A stretch of DNA of 64,000 nt from Thiodiazotropha sp040793985 (GTDB lineage Bacteria; Pseudomonadota; Gammaproteobacteria; Chromatiales; Chromatiaceae), in assembly GCA_040793985.1 (NCBI GenBank), contig JBFNJI010000003.1, positions 558,001 through 622,000 of the forward strand. The letters are read 5' to 3'. This document shows positions 54,944-63,337 of the stretch, piece by piece. Under the pieces are notes generated by a model, which was given only the letters and a program-made list of their open reading frames with translations, did no database searches and was not told the DNA's origin. Position 1 is the first letter of the stretch. Every line of letters starts with the position of its first letter. A program made the position numbers and the translations under genes.

Positions 54944-55455
54944 TGTCAAGCGGCTCCTTCATTTAAGGATGGTCGTTGTAAGAAAGGGTTGTAGTCGGTA
55001 TTGAAACCCAGCTGCTGTCCTAAGAAGTTAATTCTTATTAATCTTATGGGAGTGGGATCAACCTAAGCAGATTCTTTTCATATTGTTCCCACTACAGCTG
55101 GGTATAATTTATAGGCTTGTTATTCAAGTTCGTCATGAACAGGCGACCGATCAACGATCATTTATTATCAGCCGACATTTTTGCAAAACTGTGGGCTGCT
55201 TTCAATTTCTCTCTTCATAATAAACCATGAATATTTCAATGAAAATGGAGGGAGTTGGATGATATTTATTGTCTCTGCGCAATACCCTCGCTATATTACA
55301 GTGTAATAGTTATAAAAAAAGCAGAACACCGGTCTATTCGCTGTGCCTTTGCGCATCTCCTCTGCCGGCCCAACCGGCGTTTTCTGTAAGAATACAGGCG
55401 GGTGTGTTGCTTCCAATTATTAGCGTGGTAACGACCAATCACAAGTGGAGTGTCA
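54944..55455. other. Divergent intergenic region between two cytochrome genes
   Basis: About 510 bases separating divergently transcribed dihaem cytochrome genes. AT-rich around 55060-55260. No gene or clear regulator site can be supported; both promoters must be here. Confidence 0.5.
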
Positions 55456-56232
55456 ATGAGAAAGTCTATCTGGATAGCCTCTTTTATCTGCATCGCAATG
55501 TCGGGACAGGCCAATGCGGATGAGTCGCCCGAGGCAATGAAAGAGTATGAGCAGGCGTTGAAGCTGACCCCAAATCTTGATAACGGAAAGAAGGTCTATC
55601 GAATCTGTGCGGTTTGCCATACCCCGGAAGGATGGGGTCTCGAGAGTGGCGCCTATCCCCAAGTTGCGGGCCAACTGCCCTCCGTGTTGATTAAACAGCT
55701 GGCCGATATTCGGGCGCGCAATAGAGACAATCCCACAATGTTTCCTTTCACCTCGCCAAGCCTGTTGGGCGGTGCACAGGAGATCGCCGATGTGGCGGCC
55801 TATATCTCGCAACTACCGATGACCTCCCACAACGGCATAGGTCCAGGCAACGATCTCGTGTGGGGTGAAAAGATCTATAAGGACAACTGCACCGAATGCC
55901 ATGGCGAGATGGGGGAGGGGGATTTCGATGAGCATATCCCGGCTATCTACGGTCAGCACTATCGTTATCTGTTGCGCCAGTTCGAGTGGATCAAGATGGA
56001 GCGGCGCCGTAATGCCGACAAAAAGATGGTGAAACAGATTCACAGATTCACCCACCGTGATATCCGGGCGGTACTCGACTATGTGTCACGCATCAAGCCG
56101 CCCCAGGAGAAACTGGCGAAAGACAATTGGCGCAATCCGGACTTTCCGAACTTTGCCAGGCCCCACAGCCTCCACTCGGGTGCCGGCTATGCCATCGATC
56201 AGCGGCCCAGCAGGCCTAGGCGTCCGGAATAG
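55456..56232 (+). CDS. Periplasmic dihaem cytochrome c
   Basis: 258 residues from the ATG at 55456 (GTGGAG upstream). Signal peptide ending QANA|D. Haem sites CAVCH (51-55) and CTECH (145-149) in two class I domains, as in cytochrome c4/c553 proteins; a basic C-terminal tail (RPSRPRRPE) of about 60 residues is unusual. It may dock a negatively charged partner. Convergent with fccB, separated by a strong terminator. Confidence 0.92.
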   Translation: MRKSIWIASFICIAMSGQANADESPEAMKEYEQALKLTPNLDNGKKVYRICAVCHTPEGWGLESGAYPQVAGQLPSVLIKQLADIRARNRDNPTMFPFTSPSLLGGAQEIADVAAYISQLPMTSHNGIGPGNDLVWGEKIYKDNCTECHGEMGEGDFDEHIPAIYGQHYRYLLRQFEWIKMERRRNADKKMVKQIHRFTHRDIRAVLDYVSRIKPPQEKLAKDNWRNPDFPNFARPHSLHSGAGYAIDQRPSRPRRPE

Positions 56233-56294
56233 GCAGGTGTAACCGGGAGTGGGCGCCAACGCACGCCGATAGAGGTTCGGAGGGGTATCTCAGA

Positions 56295-56327
56295 TAAAAA
56301 AAAGCGGGGCACAGCCCCGCTTTTTTA
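56295..56327. terminator. Bidirectional rho-independent terminator
   Basis: Perfect stem AGCGGGGC/GCCCCGCT with loop ACA, flanked by A8 on the left and T7 on the right. Between the convergent cytochrome and fccB genes; works for both strands. Confidence 0.92.
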
Positions 56328-56354
56328 TTGGCCAATCCCTGGCCGGCAGTTGGA

Positions 56355-57653
56355 TTACATGAAAATATCGTTGGTGATATTGTCAAACCAGCTGTAGGCG
56401 TATGCGACTTCACGCGCCCGCATCTCAGGTGTTGCATCGGTCGGAGTCAGACCACCGGATACCTTGGTGATCTTGGAGCCGTCTGCAGCCAGCTGATAGA
56501 CAGCCGCGACGGAGATGCCCCAATCCTTGCCCACGATGGAGTAGCAGGTGTTGACGTAGGCCGGTGTACCGGGCTCCTGGCCGTTCAACAGGGCTGCCAC
56601 GCTCGCGGCACATACCTTCGCTTCGGAGTTGGCGGCATAGCCTGATTTCGGCATGCCCTTGGCGATCGAAGCGTCACCGATCACATGGATATTCTTGTGA
56701 ATGGTGGATTCGAAGGTGTGCAGGTTGATCGGGCACCAGCCGCTATCGTTGGTCAATCCTGCTGCGAAGGCGATCTTGCCGGCCTTCTGGTTGGGGATGA
56801 CGTTGAGGACATCGGCCTTTACGGTGTCATCAAAACCGGTGACGACAGACCTGGAGCCGGCATCCACCTTGACAACGGCGTTGTCGTTGGAGCCCTGGGC
56901 ACTGCCGCGCCACTCGATCATGGAGTTGTCGGTCTCGTAGCCGTAGAGCGCCTTCCAGCCTTGGGTAAACAGGCCCATCTTGGAGAACTTCGGCTTTGGA
57001 TCGAGGATGATGATCTTCGACTTGGGCTTATGCTGCTTCAGGTAATGGGCTATCTGAGAGGCACGCTCGTAGGGTCCGGGAGGACAACGGAACGGATTGC
57101 CCGGGGGGGCGATCACCACGGTGCCGCCATCCTTCATCGCCTCAAGCTGCTTGCGCAGGGTGACGGTCTGGGAGCCTGCCTTCCAGGCGTGAGGGATATC
57201 CTCGGCAACCTTGGCGTCGTAACCCTCGATGGTCTCCCACTTGAAGTCGATGCCTGGAGCCACGATGCAGCGGTCATAGGCAAAGCTCTTGCCACCGGCG
57301 GTCTTCACGGTTTTGCCCTTGGCGTCGATTGCCGTGACCACGTCGTGGACCACCTTGACGCCGTGCTTGCCGAGACCCGCATAGCCGAATTTGATGGAGT
57401 CGATACTCCGGTCACCGCCCAGTACTTCATTGGACAGGTAGCAGGTGTAGTAGTGCTTGTTGGCTTCGATCAGGGTGACTTCGATGGTCGGATCGGCCAT
57501 ACGCAGATACTTTGCGGCTGTAGCACCGCCGGTACCGCCACCGACGACGACCACCTTCTTGGATGCGCCCAGGGCGATATAGGGTGTGCCTACCATACCG
57601 ATGGCTGTAGCGGCACCCGCGCCTTTAACAAATCCTCTTCGAGTAATCTTCAT
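56355..57653 (-). CDS. fccB: Flavocytochrome c sulfide dehydrogenase, flavoprotein subunit
   Basis: 432 residues. Twin-arginine-type signal (RRGFVKGAGAATAIG), then the FAD fold KKVVVVGGGTGGATAAKYL. Cys71 in YYTCYLSNEVLGG is where FccB binds FAD covalently (8-alpha-S-cysteinyl). Redox cysteines lie in NPFRCPPGPY and VNTCYS. It oxidises sulfide and passes electrons to the FccA haems. Located in the periplasm. 15 bases downstream of fccA: an operon. Confidence 0.95.
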   Translation of the reverse strand: MKITRRGFVKGAGAATAIGMVGTPYIALGASKKVVVVGGGTGGATAAKYLRMADPTIEVTLIEANKHYYTCYLSNEVLGGDRSIDSIKFGYAGLGKHGVKVVHDVVTAIDAKGKTVKTAGGKSFAYDRCIVAPGIDFKWETIEGYDAKVAEDIPHAWKAGSQTVTLRKQLEAMKDGGTVVIAPPGNPFRCPPGPYERASQIAHYLKQHKPKSKIIILDPKPKFSKMGLFTQGWKALYGYETDNSMIEWRGSAQGSNDNAVVKVDAGSRSVVTGFDDTVKADVLNVIPNQKAGKIAFAAGLTNDSGWCPINLHTFESTIHKNIHVIGDASIAKGMPKSGYAANSEAKVCAASVAALLNGQEPGTPAYVNTCYSIVGKDWGISVAAVYQLAADGSKITKVSGGLTPTDATPEMRAREVAYAYSWFDNITNDIFM

Positions 57654-57668
57654 ATCTCTTATTCCCCC

Positions 57669-58286
57669 TTATTGCTTGCCCTGGGCATAGTAGTTGAAGA
57701 GCGCATCGAAGCCGGCGTCGCCTTCTTTCTTGATCAACTGATTGACCTTCTTCTTCATCTTCTTCGTCATTTCACGATCACCCGCCGTGTAGTCGGCCAT
57801 GGTGTAGCGAAGATAAGGTATCAGCTGACCCATCAGGATACCGGAGTCATCATCCGCCGATGTGCCGCCCTCGGCGTGACACTTTTCGCAATACTTGTCG
57901 TGCAGCTTGGCGCCATTCTTGGCAAGCTTTGGATCAGACTTCTGCTTGGCAGGGACGAAGGGCTGTTTGGCGAAGAATTCGCCCATGGCCTTGATCTCGT
58001 CATCGGAATAGCCTTTGGCGATACGGCCCATGATGGTGTTCTTGATCGAACCATCCTTGAAACCCGCCATTACCTCTTCGAAATAGACAGCTGACATGCC
58101 GCCGATGCTCGGTGTTGCCGGGCCTGTACTTGCGCCGTTGGTGCCATGGCAACCGGCACAGGTAACGGCAAGCATGTTGGCACTGGCGCCCGTCATTGTC
58201 TTGGGCTTGTCAGCAGCGAAGGCCACGGATGAGGCACTGATGACCAGTGCGCCGATCAGGCCTCTCTTTAGTTTTGTGTACGCCAT
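57669..58286 (-). CDS. fccA: Flavocytochrome c sulfide dehydrogenase, dihaem subunit
   Basis: 205 residues with AGGAGG six bases before the ATG. Signal peptide ending AFAA|D. Haem sites CAGCH (43-47) and CEKCH (133-137), with spacing and length of FccA. It accepts electrons from FccB. A 188-base gap separates it from the ankyrin gene upstream, so an own promoter is likely. Confidence 0.94.
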   Translation of the reverse strand: MAYTKLKRGLIGALVISASSVAFAADKPKTMTGASANMLAVTCAGCHGTNGASTGPATPSIGGMSAVYFEEVMAGFKDGSIKNTIMGRIAKGYSDDEIKAMGEFFAKQPFVPAKQKSDPKLAKNGAKLHDKYCEKCHAEGGTSADDDSGILMGQLIPYLRYTMADYTAGDREMTKKMKKKVNQLIKKEGDAGFDALFNYYAQGKQ

Positions 58287-58474
58287 GTTACCTCCTTTGG
58301 AATTAAAACAGGCTTACATTTTTTTCGGCAGGGTGCAAAGTACGCCCTGTCAATACGAACCGGAGCAGTTAATACTGGACTGTTCCTGTTGCAATAGACT
58401 CAGATGGGTATCCTCTGGATATCTTGCGGAGCAAGATTTGGGATTCTTATTACCCCACCTGGGCAATGCTCTTT

Positions 58475-59407
58475 TTATTTCAGAAGGCCCACAACCTCGA
58501 CATGCTTTTTCTTATTCGCAATGTCAAGGGCGGTATGGCCCTCCTTGTCTTTATTCATTTTATCCGCGCCATGCTGAAGCAGCAGCTTCACCATGGCTTC
58601 AGAACCTTTACGGGCGGCCTCCATCAACGGAGTGATGCCGTCTATATCGGCCAGATTGACATCGGCGCCTGCCTTGAGCAGAAGCCGGGCTGTCTCTAGT
58701 CTGTCTTCGCCGACTGCCCAGATCAGGGCGGAAGCTCCGTCATTGTCCTGGGCGTTGAGATTGGCGTAGTGATCGATGAGGGTACTTACTACATCGTTGT
58801 TGCCCAGGTCGGCGGCGATTATCAGTGCCGTGGAACCACCTTTGTCGCGACTGTCGACCTCCGCGCCGTGTTTAAGCAGCATGGCGCTGGTTGCGGCATG
58901 GCCCTTCTCAGCGGTCATCATCAAGGCGTTGCGGCCATGCTTGTCGGCCGCCTTTGGATCGGCGCCTTTGAAAAGCAGCTGCTCCACCATGTCAGTGATG
59001 CCGTAACGGGAGGCGATCATCAAGGCGTCCCATCCTGCCCGGGTGCGGTCGTGGAGGTAGGCGCCGCGTTCCAGCAGCATGGCCGTCAATGCGGGATGAC
59101 CGTTTTCCGCGGCGAATGTCAGCGCGGTACAGCCGGCGACTGTCCTTGCATTCACGTCCGCGCCGCGATTCAGCAGTATGACGACGGTCTCGAAATTGTC
59201 GTTCTCCACAGCCATCATCAAGGCGTTTTTGCCGAATTTGTTGGCGGAGTTGACTGATACGCCTCTGTTCAGCAGAGCCTCAATGGTTTCCACGTCACCG
59301 ACACCGGCAGCCAAACGCAGATCCTTCTCATCTTGCGTATCACCGCCCAGTAACGGTGACGTCAGGAGTATCAGAATGATAGCTAAAAGCCGTCTGGTTG
59401 ATTTCAT
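58475..59407 (-). CDS. Exported ankyrin-repeat protein
   Basis: 310 residues. Signal peptide ending LLGG|D. About eight ankyrin repeats in succession, of the type KFGKNALMMAVENDNFETVVILLNRGADVN, through to the last helix HVEVVGLLK. A periplasmic or outer-surface scaffold. In pathogens and symbionts ankyrin proteins are often effectors, but a signal peptide and the fcc neighbourhood suggest an envelope role, e.g. protecting or assembling redox proteins. Inference only. Confidence 0.92.
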   Translation of the reverse strand: MKSTRRLLAIILILLTSPLLGGDTQDEKDLRLAAGVGDVETIEALLNRGVSVNSANKFGKNALMMAVENDNFETVVILLNRGADVNARTVAGCTALTFAAENGHPALTAMLLERGAYLHDRTRAGWDALMIASRYGITDMVEQLLFKGADPKAADKHGRNALMMTAEKGHAATSAMLLKHGAEVDSRDKGGSTALIIAADLGNNDVVSTLIDHYANLNAQDNDGASALIWAVGEDRLETARLLLKAGADVNLADIDGITPLMEAARKGSEAMVKLLLQHGADKMNKDKEGHTALDIANKKKHVEVVGLLK

Positions 59408-59488
59408 TGCATTCCTGTCAGCAGGCTGAACTTAAATAATTCTCAGTTGGTGAGCCGATGAATTGTATCAAAACCGCTCTGGGTATGT

Positions 59489-60046
59489 TTAAGGTTCATC
59501 GGGCTCATCCGGTTCCTCGTGGGCAACACCCTTGTGGCAGTCGATACAGGCCTTGCCCTCATCCATAGCCTTGGGGTGACGCTTGCGGGCGCTGCGGTCC
59601 TGTTCACTCAGATCCATGTTGGTGAATTCGTGGCAGGAACGACATTCGCGGGAATCGGATGCACGCATCTTCTCCCACACCCGGCTGGCCATATCCCAGC
59701 GGAGAGCCTCGTATTTCTCTTTGGTGTCGATGGTTCCCATGATCTCGTGATAGACATCCTTGGCAGCCATCACCTTGGCAATCATCTTCGGGACGAAGGG
59801 CTCCGGTACATGGCAATCCGCACAGGTGGCCTGAACACCAGACGCATTCTTGTAATGGACAGTCTCTTTGAACTCTTCAAGATTGACTTTCATGGAGTGG
59901 CATGAAGTACAAAACTCCATCTCATTGGTGTATGCAAGTCCCATCGAGAATAGCCCCGAAAAGATTATGCCTCCAATGAATATAATCGCCGCAAGGATAA
60001 TTGAGATTTTACCTGCGGACCTGTAGCCAGCATGCTGTCTGAACAT
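59489..60046 (-). CDS. NapC/NirT-type tetrahaem cytochrome c
   Basis: 185 residues. One N-terminal membrane helix (about 13-36), then four haem sites CTSCH (46-50), CADCH (75-79), CRSCH (135-139) and CIDCH (167-171). NapC/NirT proteins take electrons from menaquinol or ubiquinol to periplasmic reductases or, in reverse, to the quinone pool. Length is that of the short NirT class. The acidic tail EEPDEPDEP is unusual. No nap or nir reductase gene is near. Adjacent to the ankyrin gene (81-base gap). Confidence 0.93.
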   Translation of the reverse strand: MFRQHAGYRSAGKISIILAAIIFIGGIIFSGLFSMGLAYTNEMEFCTSCHSMKVNLEEFKETVHYKNASGVQATCADCHVPEPFVPKMIAKVMAAKDVYHEIMGTIDTKEKYEALRWDMASRVWEKMRASDSRECRSCHEFTNMDLSEQDRSARKRHPKAMDEGKACIDCHKGVAHEEPDEPDEP

Positions 60047-60215
60047 ACTCCACCCTCGGAATCAAGTAGGAAAAGCAATCTGCATTTCCTGTGTCGTTTG
60101 TAGCTCTTCCGCCAACGTCCTTTTCGAGCGGATTATTTTTTCTTGACCGTGGGATGTTACGTCAAGTCGAATATCAATGCAAAAAATACACTGTAAACAA
60201 TCGCATGTGAAATTA

Positions 60216-60863
60216 TTAGTAGAAACTAATCTGGCTCTTGGACCCGTGGTGAATAGTGTTGTTCCCCGGCCCTTCCCGGCAGGGCTGCCAGCAATGGGTG
60301 AGTTCTCCCAGGGTCGCCAGTTCAGCGCGCAGCCGGTTTCGATAGCCGGGATTGTCTATGGCCGGATAGAGCGTGGTTCGGATTTGGTGGGGAACGCCGC
60401 TGGCAAGCAGCAGGCGGGCGGACCTCCAGGCCGCTTCCCCGCTATGGGGAGCGCCGGTCAGGGGCGCGTAGTCTTCCGCCAAGGCCTTGATATCCAGCCC
60501 CACCCAGTCGACCAGAGGCAGCAGGCGCCGGAGGTTTTCCGGGTAGATTCCCGCGGTGTGGAGGCCGATCAGGTAGCCCATTGCCCCGACCTCCTCGACC
60601 GCCTGCCGAAGCGAACGCTGCAGGGTCGGTTCGCCGCCGCTGAAGACCACCGCATCCAGCAGACCTCTGCGGCTGGCGAGAAAATCGAGAATATCGGGCC
60701 AGGCAAGCGGCTCAGTGCCGGGCCGCTGTTGGAGCTCAGGGTTGTGGCAGTAGTGGCAACGCAGCGGGCATCCCTGGCAGAAAACCACCGCCGACAGGTG
60801 GTCGGGGTAGTCGATGGTGGTCATCGGGGTGAAGCCACCAACCCGGAGTTGCGCCGCTGCCAT
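60216..60863 (-). CDS. nrdG: Anaerobic ribonucleotide reductase activating enzyme
   Basis: 215 residues. Radical SAM motif CPLRCHYC (Cys32, 36, 39; CX3CX2C) near the start, then SGGEPTLQRSL (SAM-binding GGE motif). It generates the glycyl radical on NrdD with S-adenosylmethionine. Start codon is 5 bases from the stop of the small glycyl-radical ORF. Confidence 0.95.
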   Translation of the reverse strand: MAAAQLRVGGFTPMTTIDYPDHLSAVVFCQGCPLRCHYCHNPELQQRPGTEPLAWPDILDFLASRRGLLDAVVFSGGEPTLQRSLRQAVEEVGAMGYLIGLHTAGIYPENLRRLLPLVDWVGLDIKALAEDYAPLTGAPHSGEAAWRSARLLLASGVPHQIRTTLYPAIDNPGYRNRLRAELATLGELTHCWQPCREGPGNNTIHHGSKSQISFY

Positions 60864-60868
60864 GGTGT

Positions 60869-61072
60869 TCAGCCCTGGCTATCGACGCCAGCGGGATCTG
60901 GTCGGGTGCGGAGCGAGGCTGAACTGGCCGGCTGTTTGAAGTAGCAGCGCTCCGCCTGTTCCGCCTGTTTTCCGGGATTGAACGCTGAGATGGGGCGGTG
61001 GTAACCCATCACCCTGGTCCAGATCTCGCAGCGGGTGCGTTCTTCGGGGTGCAGTTCAATGGTCTGTCGCAT
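60869..61072 (-). CDS. Separate glycyl-radical (NRDD) domain of anaerobic ribonucleotide reductase
   Basis: 67 residues from the ATG at 61072 (AGGA nine bases upstream). It contains TRVMGYHRPISAFNPGK, the glycyl-radical loop that ends a normal NrdD, with Gly23 as the radical site. The ATG lies inside the nrdD 3' end (17-base overlap, different frame), and nrdG starts 5 bases after the stop. So the NrdD C-terminal domain is encoded separately and must act in trans. A sequence error fusing the frames is an alternative, but the ribosome site argues for genuine separation. Confidence 0.85.
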   Translation of the reverse strand: MRQTIELHPEERTRCEIWTRVMGYHRPISAFNPGKQAEQAERCYFKQPASSASLRTRPDPAGVDSQG

Positions 61073-63101
61073 GGCTGTGTTCCTGTTGTTTACGTTGTAT
61101 AAGTTCTTCATCGCATTTCGGACAAAACTCGTGCTCACCGCTTAAATAGCCGTGTAGCGGGCAGATGGAAAATGTGGGAGTGACGGTCAGGTAGGGGATG
61201 CGAAAATTCTCCAGGGCGCGCCTGACCAGTTTCATGCAGGCCTGTTCGCTGCTGATGCGTTCACCCATATAGAGATGCAGCACGGTACCGCCGGTATATT
61301 TTCGCTGCAGCGGCTCCTGATGCTGCAGGGCGCTGAACGGATCGTCGGTATGGCCGACCGGGAGCTGCGATGAGTTGGTGTAATAGGGCTTCTCCGCGCT
61401 CCCTGCCTGGAGAATATCCGGGAAGCGTTTTCGATCCTCCTTGGCGAAGCGGTAGGTGGTGCCTTCCGCCGGGGTTGCCTCCAGGTTGTAGAGGTTTCCT
61501 GTCTCCTCCTGAAACGTCACCATGGTATCTCTGATGTGGTCCAGGAAGCGGCTGGCGAACGCCACCCCCTCTGTGCTGGTGATATCCTGCCCGCCATTGG
61601 TGAAGTTACGTATCATCTCGTTGATGCCGTTGACGCCGATGGTGGAGAAGTGGTTTCTCAGAGTGCCGAGATAGCGTTTTGTATAGGGGAAGAGACCGGC
61701 GTCCATGTGACGCTCTATCACCTTGCGCTTGATCTCAAGGCTGTTGCGCGCCAATCTCAGGAGTTTGTCGAGCTGCTCCATCAGGGCTGCCTCGTCGCCG
61801 CGGAAGAGATAACCGAGGCGTGCGCAGTTGAGGGTAACCACCCCCAGCGAACCTGTCTGCTCTGCCGAGCCGAAGAGCCCATTGCCGCGTTTCAACAGTT
61901 CGCGTAAGTCGAGCTGCAAACGGCAGCACATGGAACGGACCATGTTGGGACTCAATTCGGAGTTGAGAAAGTTCTGGAAATAGGGCAAACCGTATTTCGC
62001 CGTCATCTTGAACAACAACCTTGCGTTTTCACTCTCCCAGGGAAAATCGGGGGTGATGTTGTAGGTCGGTATGGGAAAGGTGAAGATGCGGCCTTTTGCG
62101 TCCCCGGTCGTCATCACCTCGATATAGGCGCGGTTGATGAGATCCATCTCATGCTGCAGGTCGCCGTAGCTGAAGGGCATCTCCTCGCCGCCGATGACCG
62201 GGATCTGCTGGCGCAGATCCTCGGGACAGACCCAGTCGAAGGTGAGATTGGTGAACGGGGTCTGGGTCCCCCAGCGTGATGGCACATTGAGGTTGTAGAT
62301 CAACTCCTGGATCGCCTGGTGGACCTCCTTGTAGCCCAGGTTGTCCTTGCGCACAAAGGGGGCAAGATAGGTATCGAAGGAGCTGAATGCCTGGGCGCCG
62401 GCCCACTCGTTCTGCAGGGTGCCGAGAAAATTCACGATCTGGCCGGTGGCGCTGCCGATGTGTTTGGGGGGACCCGACTCCACCTTTCCGGGCACCCCGT
62501 TGAGCCCCTCGTGGAGCAGGGTACGCAGGGACCAGCCGGCACAGTAGCCGGCGAGCATGTCGAGGTCGTGAATGTGGATGTCGCCCGCGCGGTGCGCCTC
62601 GCCGATCTCGGGAGGGTAGACGTGGTTGAGCCAGTAGTTGGCGATCATCTTCCCCGAGGCATTGAGAATCAGTCCGCCCAGGGAGTAACCCTGATTGGCA
62701 TTGGCGGAGACCCGCCAGTCGTCACGCTGCAGATACTCGCTGACCGAGGCACTGACGTCGAGCAGGGTACGACGATCCTGGCGCATTTTTTTATGCTGTT
62801 CACGATAGACGATATAGGCGCGGGCGGTTATGAGGTGGTTGGCGCTGATCAAAACCTGCTCGACGATATCCTGGATGCGCTCGATACCCGGGACCTGGTC
62901 ACGGTAACCGGTATGGCTCAACACCTTGACCACCTGGGCGGTGAGCAAAGCGGCTTCGTCTCCGTTGAATTCGCCGCTGGCCTCTCCCGCTTTGAGGATC
63001 GCGTTTTCGATCTTGGCGGCGTTGAATGCAACTTCGACACCGTCGCGCTTGGAGATTTTGAGGGGTGGCCAGGACTCTCTCGGAATGGCGTGAGCATGCA
63101 T
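61056..63101 (-). CDS. nrdD: Anaerobic ribonucleoside-triphosphate reductase, catalytic part without glycyl-radical tail
   Basis: 681 residues from the ATG at 63101 (AGGAGG upstream); the 28-residue upstream frame is rejected. N-terminal ATP-cone (ISKRDGVEVAFNAAKIENAIL, about 15-105), then the ten-stranded barrel with MLAGYCAGWSLRTLL and NVPSRWGTQTPFTNL. The C-terminal zinc motif CPLHGYLSGEHEFCPKC is complete, but the chain ends 20 residues later, before the radical loop found in normal NrdD. The radical domain follows as a separate gene. Confidence 0.93.
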   Translation of the reverse strand: MHAHAIPRESWPPLKISKRDGVEVAFNAAKIENAILKAGEASGEFNGDEAALLTAQVVKVLSHTGYRDQVPGIERIQDIVEQVLISANHLITARAYIVYREQHKKMRQDRRTLLDVSASVSEYLQRDDWRVSANANQGYSLGGLILNASGKMIANYWLNHVYPPEIGEAHRAGDIHIHDLDMLAGYCAGWSLRTLLHEGLNGVPGKVESGPPKHIGSATGQIVNFLGTLQNEWAGAQAFSSFDTYLAPFVRKDNLGYKEVHQAIQELIYNLNVPSRWGTQTPFTNLTFDWVCPEDLRQQIPVIGGEEMPFSYGDLQHEMDLINRAYIEVMTTGDAKGRIFTFPIPTYNITPDFPWESENARLLFKMTAKYGLPYFQNFLNSELSPNMVRSMCCRLQLDLRELLKRGNGLFGSAEQTGSLGVVTLNCARLGYLFRGDEAALMEQLDKLLRLARNSLEIKRKVIERHMDAGLFPYTKRYLGTLRNHFSTIGVNGINEMIRNFTNGGQDITSTEGVAFASRFLDHIRDTMVTFQEETGNLYNLEATPAEGTTYRFAKEDRKRFPDILQAGSAEKPYYTNSSQLPVGHTDDPFSALQHQEPLQRKYTGGTVLHLYMGERISSEQACMKLVRRALENFRIPYLTVTPTFSICPLHGYLSGEHEFCPKCDEELIQRKQQEHSHATDH

Positions 63102-63132
63102 CGGCGACGATCCTCCTGGTAAAAGGGTATGG

Positions 63133-63148
63133 CTACAATATGTAGCGG
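63133..63148 (-). promoter_or_regulatory. NrdR box 1 of nrdD
   Basis: CTACAATATGTAGCGG matches the NrdR consensus at about 11 of 16 positions, 31 bases from box 2 (three turns). It lies just downstream of the predicted transcription start. Confidence 0.55.
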
Positions 63149-63163
63149 TGTATATGAAGTAAA

Positions 63164-63179
63164 ACACTATATATTGTGT
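63164..63179 (-). promoter_or_regulatory. NrdR box 2 of nrdD, overlapping the -10 element
   Basis: ACACTATATATTGTGT is a full match to ACACWATATATWGTGT. On the minus strand it contains TATAGT (63166-63171), the probable -10, with a start near 63159. Confidence 0.8.
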
Positions 63180-63192
63180 TTTCAAGCCGATT

Positions 63193-63210
63193 AATTGACC
63201 AAGGTCAATT
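63193..63210 (-). promoter_or_regulatory. FNR/CRP-family type palindrome at the nrdD promoter
   Basis: AATTGACCAAGGTCAATT: 8-base perfect arms, core TTGACCAAGGTCAA of the FNR/DNR/HcpR shape (TTGA.N6.TCAA). Its centre is 42 bases upstream of the predicted start, the class II activator position. A redox- or NO-sensing activator is likely. Confidence 0.65.
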
Positions 63211-63337
63211 AGCCTTCAAATCGTTGACTGATATGACCGGGTTTATGATTCAGAGGCTTAGGATGATCTATTGATAAATCACCCTAAGTTATTGTCGAGG
63301 AAACGCCGCCACACTGAATGGGGCTGGCAAATCCTGG

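Noticed and set aside
56685..58094. 469-residue plus-strand open frame
   Set aside because: It is the antisense of fccB-fccA, whose motifs and ribosome sites are unambiguous; its own sequence has no family pattern.
60177..60944. 255-residue plus-strand frame over nrdG
   Set aside because: Antisense of nrdG, in which the radical SAM motif is clear.
62319..63122. 267-residue plus-strand frame over nrdD
   Set aside because: Antisense of a certain gene, with valine/glycine-rich composition typical of shadow frames.
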